Source: Sulfurimonas sp. HSL3-2 (GTDB taxonomy: Bacteria > Campylobacterota > Campylobacteria > Campylobacterales > Sulfurimonadaceae). From it: DNA of 64,000 nt. Under the pieces are notes generated by a model. That model was not told the DNA's origin. It was given only the letters and a program-made list of their open reading frames with translations, and made no database searches. The DNA lies in the NCBI RefSeq assembly GCF_039645965.1, contig NZ_CP147917.1, positions 620,001 to 684,000 of the forward strand, given 5' to 3'. Made by a program: the position numbers and the translations under genes. Positions 26,661 through 35,369 of this stretch are shown piece by piece; the first letter of the stretch is position 1; every line of letters starts with the position of its first letter.

Positions 26661-27367
26661 TATATCTGGATGTCGAGACAACGGGACTGGAGCAAAACGA
26701 CAGGATCTGCTCCATCGGGATGATACTATATGAGGGTGAAAAAATATCGACGTATAAAGAGCTTATAAAGTCTCCGAAAAAGGTACGCCCCGAAGCATCT
26801 GCTGTTAATCATATAACCAACGAGATGCTTCAAGATGCAAAAGAGTTTGAGAACTCTGAAGCGAAACGTATCTTGGAAAAATATAACGACTGTGACACTC
26901 TTCTTGTGGGGCATAACGTCGTCTTTGACATTGAGATGCTTAAACGAGAGGGGTTCGTTTATAGGGGAGGGATCATAGATACTCTTAAATGCAGCAGAGC
27001 TCTTATACCGGAGTGTGAACAGTTTTCTCTGCAGTATTTAAGATATGAGCTCAAACTCTATAAAGATGAAAAACAATTCGCAGATGAACTGGGCATTGAA
27101 CTAAGAGCGCATGATGTACTGAGCGACGCCTTACATGTAAGACTTTTGCACAGATATTTAAACGAGATAGCGGATGATGCAAGACTGCAGGAACTCAGTG
27201 TAAATCCCGTGCTTTTAGAAAAACTGAACTTCGGTAAATACAAGGGTATGTTTATCGAAGAGATAGCCGTAAATGATGCGAATTATCTCAATTGGGTTTT
27301 AAGCAGCATGGAGAGTTTAGATGAAGATATGCGTTACTCAATAGAGTATTATATGAAGATGATATAA
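26630..27367 (+). CDS. DnaQ-like 3'-5' exonuclease
   Basis: DEDDh-family exonuclease of 245 residues. ExoI is YLDVETTGLE (catalytic Asp and Glu), ExoII is GHNVVFDIEML, ExoIII is the HDVLSDALHV region with the catalytic His and Asp. After the exonuclease domain comes about 60 residues with LNFGKYKGMFIEEIAVND and YLNWVL, the small domain found in many bacterial exonucleases of this type. It could be a proofreading epsilon subunit or a stand-alone repair or RNA-trimming exonuclease; the separate C-terminal domain favours the latter. Two starts are possible, ATG 26630 or ATG 26654; the second begins at MLIYLDVETTG. Confidence 0.82.
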   Translation: MQAGKTLKMLIYLDVETTGLEQNDRICSIGMILYEGEKISTYKELIKSPKKVRPEASAVNHITNEMLQDAKEFENSEAKRILEKYNDCDTLLVGHNVVFDIEMLKREGFVYRGGIIDTLKCSRALIPECEQFSLQYLRYELKLYKDEKQFADELGIELRAHDVLSDALHVRLLHRYLNEIADDARLQELSVNPVLLEKLNFGKYKGMFIEEIAVNDANYLNWVLSSMESLDEDMRYSIEYYMKMI

Positions 27368-27407
27368 TACGGCGATAAAATAATCAAAGATTTTAGTAGG
27401 ATAAAAG

Positions 27408-29537
27408 ATGACGATCTCACAAGATAGTAAAAAGATTTTATTTTTAATAGCAGTCGCATACCTTTTTAGTGTTGCGGTACGTTTTATTTGGGTTTATCAG
27501 TTTAACGGGTACGAGCCGTTTATGTTTAACGGACAATTTATGATAAATACAAATGACGGTTACTATTGGGCTGAGGGTGCAAGAGATCTGCTTTCCGGTG
27601 TCCATCAGGATGGTGATCTTTCACCTGTTACCAGTGCTGCTTCACAACTAACATATATTTTTGCAAAGATACTGCCTTTTTCTTTTGAGAGTATCATCTT
27701 TTATATGCCGGCGTTTCTTAGTTCCCTTATCGTGATCCCTGTTATCCTTATTTCATACAGTTTTAAACGTCTTGATGTCGGATTTGTCGCAGCTCTTCTT
27801 TCATCTATAGCATGGAGTTACTATAACCGTACGATGGTAGGTTATTATGATACTGATATGCTGACTATCGTCATCCCGATATTTTTACTTTGGTCACTTG
27901 TATGGGCCATAAACTCTAATCAGGATAAGTTCTTACTTATCACCGCACTTGATATCCTGATATATAGATGGTGGTACCCGCAGAGTTACTCTTTAGAGTT
28001 TGCTTTTTTCGGACTTATCCTTTTTTACACTTTATTCTTTGACAGAAAAAATCTCTACAACTTCAAGCTTCTGGCGATCATGCTTTTTGCGATGATGATG
28101 GCAGATGGATTGGTGCGTCTACCGATAGTCGTAGGTCTGTATCTCTTCTTTAAAAATGAGAAGTTTGACAAGTATGTTTATTATGTCTTAGGGCTGGGTG
28201 TCATAGCATTCTTTATAACAGGCGGATTTGATCCTATCTGGGTGCAGTTAAAAGGATATGTTTTTAGAGAGAGCATTAATATCTCCGATAAAGGACTTGG
28301 ACTGCACTTTTTTACAGTAACACAGACGATTCGAGAAGCCGGTGATATCTCAATAAATACATTTGCAAATAGGATCAGTGGAAATATCGTCACTCTGGCC
28401 TTGTCGATCGCAGGCTATCTATGGTTGAGTTATAGATACCGTATCATGCTTTTGGCTTTACCGTTGATAGGGCTAGGGTTTTTAGCACTTAACAGCGGCC
28501 TTAGATTTACTATCTATGCAGTCGTTCCTATGGCATTCGGTATTGCATTTATTATTGCAGAAATTGCAAACAGAATGCCGAGTTACTTCTTACAGTATGC
28601 AACGATCCTTATCGGATCAATTTTAGTTTTATTGCCGAATATTGTGCATGTAAAAGAGTATAAAGTACCTACGGTATTTGATAAAAATGAGGTGATGTTA
28701 CTTGATAATTTAAAGAAAAAAGCCAGTCGAGAGGACTATGTCGTCGGATGGTGGGATTATGGATATCCGGTTCGTTACTATAGTGATGTATTTACACTCA
28801 GTGACGGTGGAAAGCACAGTGGAAGCGTAAACTTTCCTGTAAGTTATATACTTACAAAGCCGCAAGAAGCTGCAGCTAAAATGGCAAGACTGGATGTAGA
28901 ATTTGATGTAAGAGCTTACCAAGTATCTGAGCAAAATAAAACCAAATCTGAACAAAACCAAACAAAGCTTTTTTCAACTATAGAGGAGATGACAAAAGCT
29001 GCCGGATTTAATGATACAAACGACTTTTTAACAGCACTGGAAAACGATGCAGTTAAACTGCCTAAAAAGACAAGAGATGTCTATTTTTATCTTCCATATA
29101 GGATGACAAGCATCTATCCGACGATAACGATATTTTCTAATCTCGATCTTATGAGCGGAGATAAGTTTAACCAGCCGATATACTATATGCTTTCGGCACA
29201 AAAAGAGGACTCTAGGTTTATATACCTTCAAGGCGGTGTCTCGATCAGTAAAACGGATGCAAGCGTGAGACTAGGAGATAAGACTGTTGGAATAAACCGT
29301 TTTGTAAAAACTTGGTATGATCAAGACGATAAACTGCACACGGATGTAAAAAGATTTAACACGATGTCAAATCTTAGTGTCATATATATGTCTAGTTACG
29401 GGAAGTTTTTAATCGTAGATGAAGCGACCTATAACTCGTTATATATCCAGCTTTTTGTCTTGGAGAACTATAATAAAAATCTTTTTGAGCCAGTCGAGAC
29501 GACTCCGTATGCAAAAATCTACAAGTTAAAGATATAA
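27408..29537 (+). CDS. pglB: Oligosaccharyltransferase PglB (STT3 family)
   Basis: A 709-residue membrane enzyme that moves a lipid-linked oligosaccharide to asparagines of periplasmic proteins. About 13 N-terminal membrane segments (1-425) include the metal-binding YYWAEGARDLL and YYDTD elements; the periplasmic domain has the sequon-binding WWDYG at about 448. The Campylobacter-type glycan assembly genes (pglACDEHIJK) are not beside it, so this is an unlinked copy. It stands with small unknown genes and rsmD. The start follows TAGGATAAAAG. Confidence 0.92.
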   Translation: MTISQDSKKILFLIAVAYLFSVAVRFIWVYQFNGYEPFMFNGQFMINTNDGYYWAEGARDLLSGVHQDGDLSPVTSAASQLTYIFAKILPFSFESIIFYMPAFLSSLIVIPVILISYSFKRLDVGFVAALLSSIAWSYYNRTMVGYYDTDMLTIVIPIFLLWSLVWAINSNQDKFLLITALDILIYRWWYPQSYSLEFAFFGLILFYTLFFDRKNLYNFKLLAIMLFAMMMADGLVRLPIVVGLYLFFKNEKFDKYVYYVLGLGVIAFFITGGFDPIWVQLKGYVFRESINISDKGLGLHFFTVTQTIREAGDISINTFANRISGNIVTLALSIAGYLWLSYRYRIMLLALPLIGLGFLALNSGLRFTIYAVVPMAFGIAFIIAEIANRMPSYFLQYATILIGSILVLLPNIVHVKEYKVPTVFDKNEVMLLDNLKKKASREDYVVGWWDYGYPVRYYSDVFTLSDGGKHSGSVNFPVSYILTKPQEAAAKMARLDVEFDVRAYQVSEQNKTKSEQNQTKLFSTIEEMTKAAGFNDTNDFLTALENDAVKLPKKTRDVYFYLPYRMTSIYPTITIFSNLDLMSGDKFNQPIYYMLSAQKEDSRFIYLQGGVSISKTDASVRLGDKTVGINRFVKTWYDQDDKLHTDVKRFNTMSNLSVIYMSSYGKFLIVDEATYNSLYIQLFVLENYNKNLFEPVETTPYAKIYKLKI

Positions 29538-29539
29538 AT

Positions 29540-29938
29540 ATGAAAGTAGCCGTAAAATGTGAATCACCGCTGCTTCAAAAAAGTCTGGAACTTTTTTTAA
29601 GCAGATATCTAAGTCCATTAAAGAGTTGCGATATCGTGATCAGTGATCAAAGACTTGATATCGATAAAAAACTTATCTATATATCCAATGACGAAGATGC
29701 TGACCTACAAAAGCCTTTTTCAAAATCACAGCTTATTCTGGCACTTGAAAAGCTGGTCAAAAATGATAAAGAGAGAAAAAATATCCTCTCTCTTGTTGAT
29801 GATATAGAGCAAAAAGATGAGGAACAGGACAGTTTAGACAGACTTGATTTTAAATTTCTGGAAGACAGGATCGAGAAACTGACAAAAGAGTACCAAGAAA
29901 ATCTATTAAAGACAATAAGAGCGTTTTATGAAAAATAG
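29540..29938 (+). CDS. Unknown soluble protein
   Basis: A 132-residue protein I do not recognise. The N-terminal 45 residues look like the start of a receiver-like or Rossmann-like fold (VAVKCESPLLQKSLELFL, CDIVISDQ), and the rest is helical and highly charged, ending in a probable coiled coil. It starts 2 bases after pglB and overlaps rsmD by 11 bases, so it is co-expressed with both. No catalytic residue can be named. Confidence 0.6.
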   Translation: MKVAVKCESPLLQKSLELFLSRYLSPLKSCDIVISDQRLDIDKKLIYISNDEDADLQKPFSKSQLILALEKLVKNDKERKNILSLVDDIEQKDEEQDSLDRLDFKFLEDRIEKLTKEYQENLLKTIRAFYEK

Positions 29939-30515
29939 CGGTAGTTTAACAAAAAAGATAGTAGCTGGAAAATATAAGGGAAAGACACTGAAACTTCCCT
30001 CGAAGACGACAACAAGAAGTTCAAAAAGCATAGTACTGGAATCATTTTTTAACACCATACAGTTTGACATCGTCGATGCTGTTTTTGTCGAGGTCTTTTC
30101 AGGCAGCGGTTCCATTGGTCTGGAAGCTTTGAGCCGCGGAGCAGGGAAGATAATCTTTATGGAAAAAGACAGAGATGCACTTCGCACTTTGCATGAGAAC
30201 ATAGCGCAGACAGACCCTTCTGCATGTGAAGTGATAGGCGGAGACAGTTTTAGTAATATTAAAACGGTCATCTCAAGACTAAAAGCTATGAATAAAAGTG
30301 CCTATATCTACATCGACCCGCCGTTTTCTATAAGAGAGGGGATGGAAGATATCTATGACAAAATGATAGCGCTTATCGCAGATTTTCCCAAAGAGCATTG
30401 CGAGATGATAATCATTGAGCATATGAGTTCGTTAAAACTGCCTGAAAATATCAACGAGTATACTAAAATCAAAACTAAAAAATTCGGTAATACCTCTCTG
30501 ACCTACTACAACTAA
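29928..30515 (+). CDS. rsmD: 16S rRNA m2G966 methyltransferase
   Basis: SAM-dependent methyltransferase that modifies G966 (E. coli numbering) of 16S rRNA. Motifs: KIVAGKYKGKTL at the start, SAM-binding EVFSGSGSIGLEALSRGA near 60, and the catalytic DPPF in YIDPPFSI near 128. The 195-residue length is typical. Overlap with the previous gene suggests coupled translation. A sigma54-type promoter for flgI begins just past its stop. Confidence 0.92.
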   Translation: MKNSGSLTKKIVAGKYKGKTLKLPSKTTTRSSKSIVLESFFNTIQFDIVDAVFVEVFSGSGSIGLEALSRGAGKIIFMEKDRDALRTLHENIAQTDPSACEVIGGDSFSNIKTVISRLKAMNKSAYIYIDPPFSIREGMEDIYDKMIALIADFPKEHCEMIIIEHMSSLKLPENINEYTKIKTKKFGNTSLTYYN

Positions 30516-30518
30516 TTA

Positions 30519-30535
30519 TTGGAATAGATTTTGCT
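30519..30535 (+). promoter_or_regulatory. Sigma54 (RpoN) promoter of flgI
   Basis: TTGGAATAGATTTTGCT carries GG (30521-30522) and GC (30533-30534) exactly 10 bases apart, the invariant -24/-12 spacing for RpoN. It lies 31 bases before the flgI start. In Campylobacterota rod, hook and ring genes are controlled by RpoN with FlgR, so the match fits the gene. Confidence 0.75.
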
Positions 30536-30564
30536 AACATTTTTGCAATACGCAAGGATGGTAT

Positions 30565-31611
30565 ATGAAATCTTTTTTAATACTCTTATTTTTATCATTA
30601 ACACTTCAAGCAACAAAGATAGGGGAAGTTTCATCTATTGTCGGAGTCAGAGAAAACCAGGTCATCGGCTACTCTTTAGTCGTCGGTCTTAAAAAGACGG
30701 GTGACGGTACGACATCTAAATTCACTCTTCAATCTATCGCAAATATGTTAAAAGCGATGAACATCGATATGAACCCCGTAGATATTAAATCTAAAAACGT
30801 CGCAGCTGTCGTAGTAACGGCAAAAATAGGTGCTTTTGCAAGACAGGGTGATAAGCTTGATGTCACCGTCTCATCTATCGGTGATGCAAAATCTTTAGAG
30901 GGCGGTACGCTTTTAATGACACCTTTAAAAGGGGTCGACGGGAAGATATACGCACTTGCTCAGGGACCTATAAGTATAGGCGGAAAAAATGAGCGTGGAG
31001 CCGGAGCAGAATCACATCCTACAGCGGGTATGGTATATTCCGGCGGTATGATAGAACGTGAGATAAACATCGACCTCTATCACCAAAAATATGCGACACT
31101 CTCTTTAAAAGAATCAAACTTTGAAAATGCGGTAGCTGTACAAAAAGCGATAAATGCGACGTATCATACGCAGATAGCAGTAGCACTCGATCCTAGAACG
31201 ATCAAGCTGGAGCGTCCGACAAACCTTTCTATGATCGAATTTCTTTCAGAAATAGAAAATATCGATATGGACTACAGACCTGAGAGTAAGATCGTCATCA
31301 ATGAGAGAACGGGGACGATCATCGCAGGTGTCGATATCGAGATAAAGCCGGTCATAATCACACAAGGCGATATAACAATAAAGATAAAACAGTCAGACCA
31401 AGCTGAGACTCCTGCAGGCAGTATGAAAGTCGATAATGATCTTGTTATCGGGCTTAATGAGAACGAGGTATATACTAAAAAAGGCACGACTACCGTAGCA
31501 AATATTGTAAGATCACTACAGAAACTCGGTGCTTCGCCAAAAGCGATCATCTCGATACTTGAAGCTATGAAAAGTGCAGGTTCAATCTCAGCCGACTTGG
31601 AGGTGATTTAA
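30565..31611 (+). CDS. flgI: Flagellar P-ring protein
   Basis: A 348-residue periplasmic protein forming the P-ring around the flagellar rod. It has a signal peptide (1-16, LILLFLSLTLQATKIG) and the FlgI signatures NQVIGYSLVVGLKKTGDGT, NMLKAMN and TVANIVRSLQKLGASP, with LEAMKSAGSISADLEVI at the end. The stop overlaps the flgJ start by one base. It has a sigma54 promoter. Confidence 0.96.
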   Translation: MKSFLILLFLSLTLQATKIGEVSSIVGVRENQVIGYSLVVGLKKTGDGTTSKFTLQSIANMLKAMNIDMNPVDIKSKNVAAVVVTAKIGAFARQGDKLDVTVSSIGDAKSLEGGTLLMTPLKGVDGKIYALAQGPISIGGKNERGAGAESHPTAGMVYSGGMIEREINIDLYHQKYATLSLKESNFENAVAVQKAINATYHTQIAVALDPRTIKLERPTNLSMIEFLSEIENIDMDYRPESKIVINERTGTIIAGVDIEIKPVIITQGDITIKIKQSDQAETPAGSMKVDNDLVIGLNENEVYTKKGTTTVANIVRSLQKLGASPKAIISILEAMKSAGSISADLEVI

Positions 31612-31931
31612 TGAGTTCTTCTATAAATTCTGCATATTTGCAGCAGGCAATGTTATCTAAGGATGTGAGTTCTACACCAAAAATAGATGCCACGACCGAC
31701 GATAAAAAGTTACGTGAACAGACAGACGCATTCGAGTCCGTTATCATAAAGATGATGATGGATAATGCGATGAAAGATGAGAAAAATCTTTTCGGAACTC
31801 AGAACGATCCGGGGGATAAGATATATAAATCGATGTATCGTGATGAGTTAAGTAAAGCGAGTGCGGGGAGTTTCGGTTTTTCACAAATGCTTTACGACTA
31901 TTTAAGTCAGAAGTCGGGCAAGATAAACTAA
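31611..31931 (+). CDS. flgJ: Rod-binding protein FlgJ, short form
   Basis: A 106-residue protein corresponding to the N-terminal rod-binding (rod cap) part of FlgJ: LREQTDAFESVIIKMMMDNAM, YKSMYRDELSK and SFGFSQMLYDYL. The muramidase half of gammaproteobacterial FlgJ is absent, as is usual in this phylum, so peptidoglycan opening must be done by another enzyme. It overlaps flgI by one base. The -35 of the flgM promoter overlaps its stop codon. Confidence 0.88.
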   Translation: MSSSINSAYLQQAMLSKDVSSTPKIDATTDDKKLREQTDAFESVIIKMMMDNAMKDEKNLFGTQNDPGDKIYKSMYRDELSKASAGSFGFSQMLYDYLSQKSGKIN

Positions 31932-31955
31932 AAAAAATAGTTAATTTGCCGATTT
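31929..31955 (+). promoter_or_regulatory. Sigma28 (FliA) promoter of flgM
   Basis: TAAA (31929-31932), exactly 15 bases, then GCCGATTT (31948-31955), close to the FliA consensus TAAA-N15-GCCGATAA and to the CGATWT form of Campylobacter. It drives flgM, so the anti-sigma factor would be made by the sigma factor it inhibits. Confidence 0.75.
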
Positions 31956-32011
31956 AGAGGTATAGATCATAAACTAAAAAAGATTCTCGTTAAGAGAAAA
32001 AAGGAATATCG

Positions 32012-32218
32012 ATGATATCTCAACTAAATAGTGCAGGCATAAAGACGGCTTACCAAAATGGAAACACCGAGCCAAAAGCAAATGCGAAAAAAACACAAGA
32101 GATGAATAAAGAGGCGGATATGAGTAAAGTAGATACTTTAAAAGAATCTATTCAATCCGGTCAATACAAGATCAATCTAGAGGCTTTATCTAAACGTATA
32201 GCCGATGAGTTGATGTAA
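32012..32218 (+). CDS. flgM: Anti-sigma28 factor FlgM
   Basis: A 68-residue protein that binds FliA and is inactive once exported through the finished hook. The C-terminal part, SKVDTLKESIQSGQYKIN followed by LSKRIADELM, matches the FliA-binding helices of FlgM. The N-terminal half is low-complexity and probably disordered. A sigma28 promoter lies 57 bases upstream, and AAAAAGGAATATCG provides the ribosome-binding site. The start of an operon with a FlgN-like chaperone and flgK. Confidence 0.88.
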   Translation: MISQLNSAGIKTAYQNGNTEPKANAKKTQEMNKEADMSKVDTLKESIQSGQYKINLEALSKRIADELM

Positions 32219-32235
32219 ATTAAAAATAGGAGTTT

Positions 32236-32667
32236 ATGATGCTATTACACCATTTGAAAGGTGCTATCAAAGATCTAGAAGATCTTATAAGCATAACGCA
32301 GACTGATATTGAAGATATTAAAGAAGCAAAGCAGAGTCCTCAGTTTGACCGCTTACCTTTAAAAGATGAAAAGATTAAAAGCTTTGAGTCTAAAAAAGCG
32401 ATGATAGATCATGAAATATCAAAACTTATGAGTGCAAATCCCGAGAGAGATTTGACTGATCTGTTAAATGATGAACAGCACGCAGCTCTTGATGAGTTGA
32501 AAAAGGGGCTGTCTGATCTAAGAGATATAAATCAGAGATATGCGAAAATGGTTCTTACTGTAAGTTCATTCTATAACACACTATTGGAACGCATCGTTCC
32601 TACAGAGATGAACGGATACAATAAGGTAGCATCAAAAACCCCATCATTTTTGGAAGTAAGAGCGTAA
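32236..32667 (+). CDS. FlgN-like export chaperone
   Basis: A 143-residue, almost entirely helical protein placed between flgM and flgK, where FlgN, the chaperone for FlgK/FlgL export, normally stands. Sequence support is limited to helical content, length and a hydrophobic, Met/Asn-containing C-terminal region. ATG 32236 or 32239 both follow TAGGAGTTT. It is one base from the flgK start. Call rests mostly on position. Confidence 0.65.
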   Translation: MMLLHHLKGAIKDLEDLISITQTDIEDIKEAKQSPQFDRLPLKDEKIKSFESKKAMIDHEISKLMSANPERDLTDLLNDEQHAALDELKKGLSDLRDINQRYAKMVLTVSSFYNTLLERIVPTEMNGYNKVASKTPSFLEVRA

Positions 32668-32668
32668 C

Positions 32669-34555
32669 ATGGGATCAATATTTAATACCCTAAGCATAGG
32701 TTACTCCGGATTAAGCGCGGCTCAGGTCGCGATCGATACGACCGGACATAATATATCAAACGCAGAGGCAGACGGCTACACACGTCAACGTGTCGTAACA
32801 GAAGCAGCTCCTCCTATCAGTAATGTGACTCCGGGTGCAGTAGGCAACGGTACTCAGGTACAACAGATCGCTCGTATATTCGATCAGTTTGTATTTACTA
32901 ATTTCAGTAATGCATCGGCTGATAAAGAGTCTTCAGACTTTACAAAAAGTACTCTCCAACAGCTTTCTACTTACTTTCCGGAGATAGACAATGTAGGTAT
33001 AAAGTCAGACCTGCATGAGTACTATAACTTGTGGCAGTCACTTTCGGATAACCCGGATAATAACGCTGTTAAAGTAGCTCTTGCTCAGCAGACTCAAACA
33101 CTTACACAGCATCTTCAAAGTACAAAAGCACAAGTGGTTGATCTTCAAAACCAGATGAACGATAAATTAAAAGTAAATATCGATGAAGTAAATAAGATCG
33201 CAAAAGAGATAGCAAGTATCAATATAGCGATAAGCAATACTGAAGCGGGCGGCATAAATAACGCAAACGACCTAAGAGATAAAAGAAATCTATTGGAAAT
33301 ATCTTTATCAAAACTTGTAGGTGCAAAAGTCACTACAGGAAAGATAGAATCAAATACGGCAATCGATTCAAATGTCGCTATAAAATCAGGAAGCTATAAC
33401 ATAAGTATTGCAGGATTTAATATAGTCGACGGTGCATCATACCATCCTATCGGCATCGACAATACCGATAATGCAAGCGGTATGTATGATCTTTATTATG
33501 AACGTCAAGACGGTGTCAGAATCCCCTTTGCACATGAGATAACAGGCGGTAAAGTCGGTGCTATCCTTGACTTAAGAGGTTCGACGTTAAATGGAACAGA
33601 CGGAGTTCCTACAAACGGTGTGCTTCAAAATGTTCGTGATCAGCTTGATATGCTTGCTACAGGTCTGATTGAAAATACTAATAATATATATGCAAAAAGT
33701 TCAGATACTTTAATGCAGTCAAATCAGGTGTTTGTAAATCCGGCAAGTGCAGTTGTCAGTTCAGGACTCAACATTAAAAAAGGCAGTTTTGATATCGTTT
33801 TGTATGACATAAACGGGCAGGTTGCAGCAAAACGTACTATTAACATTGATGATCTTACGACTTTTACAAATGGAACGAATTCCATTAAAAGCCAGATCGA
33901 GGCAAATCAAGATGATAATGCGGATAATAACGGAAATAATGATATCGATGACTTTATAGCGGTTAATTACGATACATATCCTCCGGGCGGTGCACTGTCA
34001 TTCAGTCTGAAAAACTCCGGTTTGGAAGCACAAGGATATACGTTTGCAATAGAAGATAATCTAGACAGCAATAACAGTTTTGGCTCAGGTACGAACTTTG
34101 CAGGCGGTTTAGGTATGCATAGGTTCTTTGAAGGAACGAATGCAAGTGATATAAATCTTGCATATGACCTAAGAACAGACCCTACACAGATATCCGCACA
34201 TGCAGCTCCGATATCCGGAAATAATCAAGTATCACTCGATATGGTACAGTCACAATTTGAAAAGATAGACTTTACGCATGAGAACAGTAACAGTACATTT
34301 CATGATACGGTTTACGGTATGTTTGATACCATCGCTACAGGAGTAGGAACGAAGACAAATGCTGCTATCCTTTCAAGCGATACGATCACTGCAAGATATA
34401 ATGCAGTTCAGCAGGAGTACAACTCAGTCTCTCAAGTCAATATAGATGAGGAGATGAGTAACCTTATCAGATACCAGACATCATACGGCGCGGCTGCAAA
34501 AGTCATAACTACCGTAGATCAGATGATGAACACTCTTCTTGGTATCAAGCAGTAA
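32669..34555 (+). CDS. flgK: Flagellar hook-associated protein 1
   Basis: A 628-residue hook-filament junction protein, exported by the flagellar apparatus without a signal peptide. N-terminal NTLSIGYSGLSAAQVAIDTT with HNISNAEADGYTRQRVV and C-terminal NIDEEMSNLIRYQTSYGAAA plus VDQMMNTLLGIK are the conserved coiled-coil termini of flagellar axial proteins. The variable middle (about 250-520) carries Asn/Asp-rich segments. It belongs to the flgM transcript. The 3' end overlaps the next frame. Confidence 0.94.
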   Translation: MGSIFNTLSIGYSGLSAAQVAIDTTGHNISNAEADGYTRQRVVTEAAPPISNVTPGAVGNGTQVQQIARIFDQFVFTNFSNASADKESSDFTKSTLQQLSTYFPEIDNVGIKSDLHEYYNLWQSLSDNPDNNAVKVALAQQTQTLTQHLQSTKAQVVDLQNQMNDKLKVNIDEVNKIAKEIASINIAISNTEAGGINNANDLRDKRNLLEISLSKLVGAKVTTGKIESNTAIDSNVAIKSGSYNISIAGFNIVDGASYHPIGIDNTDNASGMYDLYYERQDGVRIPFAHEITGGKVGAILDLRGSTLNGTDGVPTNGVLQNVRDQLDMLATGLIENTNNIYAKSSDTLMQSNQVFVNPASAVVSSGLNIKKGSFDIVLYDINGQVAAKRTINIDDLTTFTNGTNSIKSQIEANQDDNADNNGNNDIDDFIAVNYDTYPPGGALSFSLKNSGLEAQGYTFAIEDNLDSNNSFGSGTNFAGGLGMHRFFEGTNASDINLAYDLRTDPTQISAHAAPISGNNQVSLDMVQSQFEKIDFTHENSNSTFHDTVYGMFDTIATGVGTKTNAAILSSDTITARYNAVQQEYNSVSQVNIDEEMSNLIRYQTSYGAAAKVITTVDQMMNTLLGIKQ

Positions 34556-35369
34556 GAAGAGCAGGCAGTTGATCCCATATTTTAGCATCGCTATTTTAGT
34601 AGTAGTGATGCTTTTTAGTTTTCTAGGTTCATTTTTCTACACGATCTCTCCCACCGATCTGCACGTAAACGCCATCCTATCTGCACCCTCATCACAGTTT
34701 TTACTCGGCACCGACAGATTAGGTCGTGATATCTTGGCGCGTTTGATAGAAGGAGGAAAAGTTTCTTTGATCATTGGGATCGCAAGTGCATTCATTGCGA
34801 CTTTTATAGGCCTTATCATCGGTGCGACAGCAGGATATTTACGAGGTAAAGTCGACAAGGCATTTGTCGTGATCGTAGATATCTTTTTGACATTTCCAAC
34901 TTTCTTTCTACTTTTAGCACTGGTGAGTTACGTCAATGCTTCTGTTTGGGTTCTCATCGTCATTATCTCGATCACAGGATGGATGACAACGGCACGTTTG
35001 ATCAGAAGTGAGAGTTTTGCTATCACTTCACAGCCTTATATCAAGATACTAAATATTGCAAATGTCTCCAAAATAAAGATACTTCTTAAATACTATGCGC
35101 CTCTTTTAGCACCTATATATTTTGTAAGCTTTACCTTCGGAGTCGGTGGGGCTATCCTTGCAGAATCAGGACTTAGTTTCTTAGGGCTTGGGATCGTCGC
35201 ACCGCAGATGAGCTGGGGGACGATAATAAGTGACGGTAAAGAGGTGATAGAGATAGCATGGTGGGTAAGCTTTTTCCCCGGTCTTATGATATTTCTTATT
35301 ACCTTCTCACTGATAAACATCTCTAACTATCTACAGCATCTTACAAACAAGAAAGAGATAAGAGGATAA
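34539..35369 (+). CDS. DppC/OppC-type ABC transporter permease, orphan
   Basis: Inner-membrane permease of the peptide/nickel ABC family, 276 residues, about six membrane segments. QFLLGTDRLGRDILARLIEGG and the EAA loop region AESGLSFLGLGIVAPQMSWG are typical of DppC/OppC. No partner permease (DppB), ATPase or binding protein lies nearby, so it must pair with an unlinked system. Start uncertain: TTG 34539 overlaps flgK by 17 bases; TTG 34569 gives a clean LIPYFSIA start. Placement after flgK is odd; shared transcription is likely. Confidence 0.85.
   Translation: MVSSSKKSRQLIPYFSIAILVVVMLFSFLGSFFYTISPTDLHVNAILSAPSSQFLLGTDRLGRDILARLIEGGKVSLIIGIASAFIATFIGLIIGATAGYLRGKVDKAFVVIVDIFLTFPTFFLLLALVSYVNASVWVLIVIISITGWMTTARLIRSESFAITSQPYIKILNIANVSKIKILLKYYAPLLAPIYFVSFTFGVGGAILAESGLSFLGLGIVAPQMSWGTIISDGKEVIEIAWWVSFFPGLMIFLITFSLINISNYLQHLTNKKEIRG

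Noticed and set aside
31611-31931. Truncated FlgJ as a sign of gene decay
   Set aside because: FlgJ without a muramidase domain is the normal form in Campylobacterota, and the remaining domain is intact.
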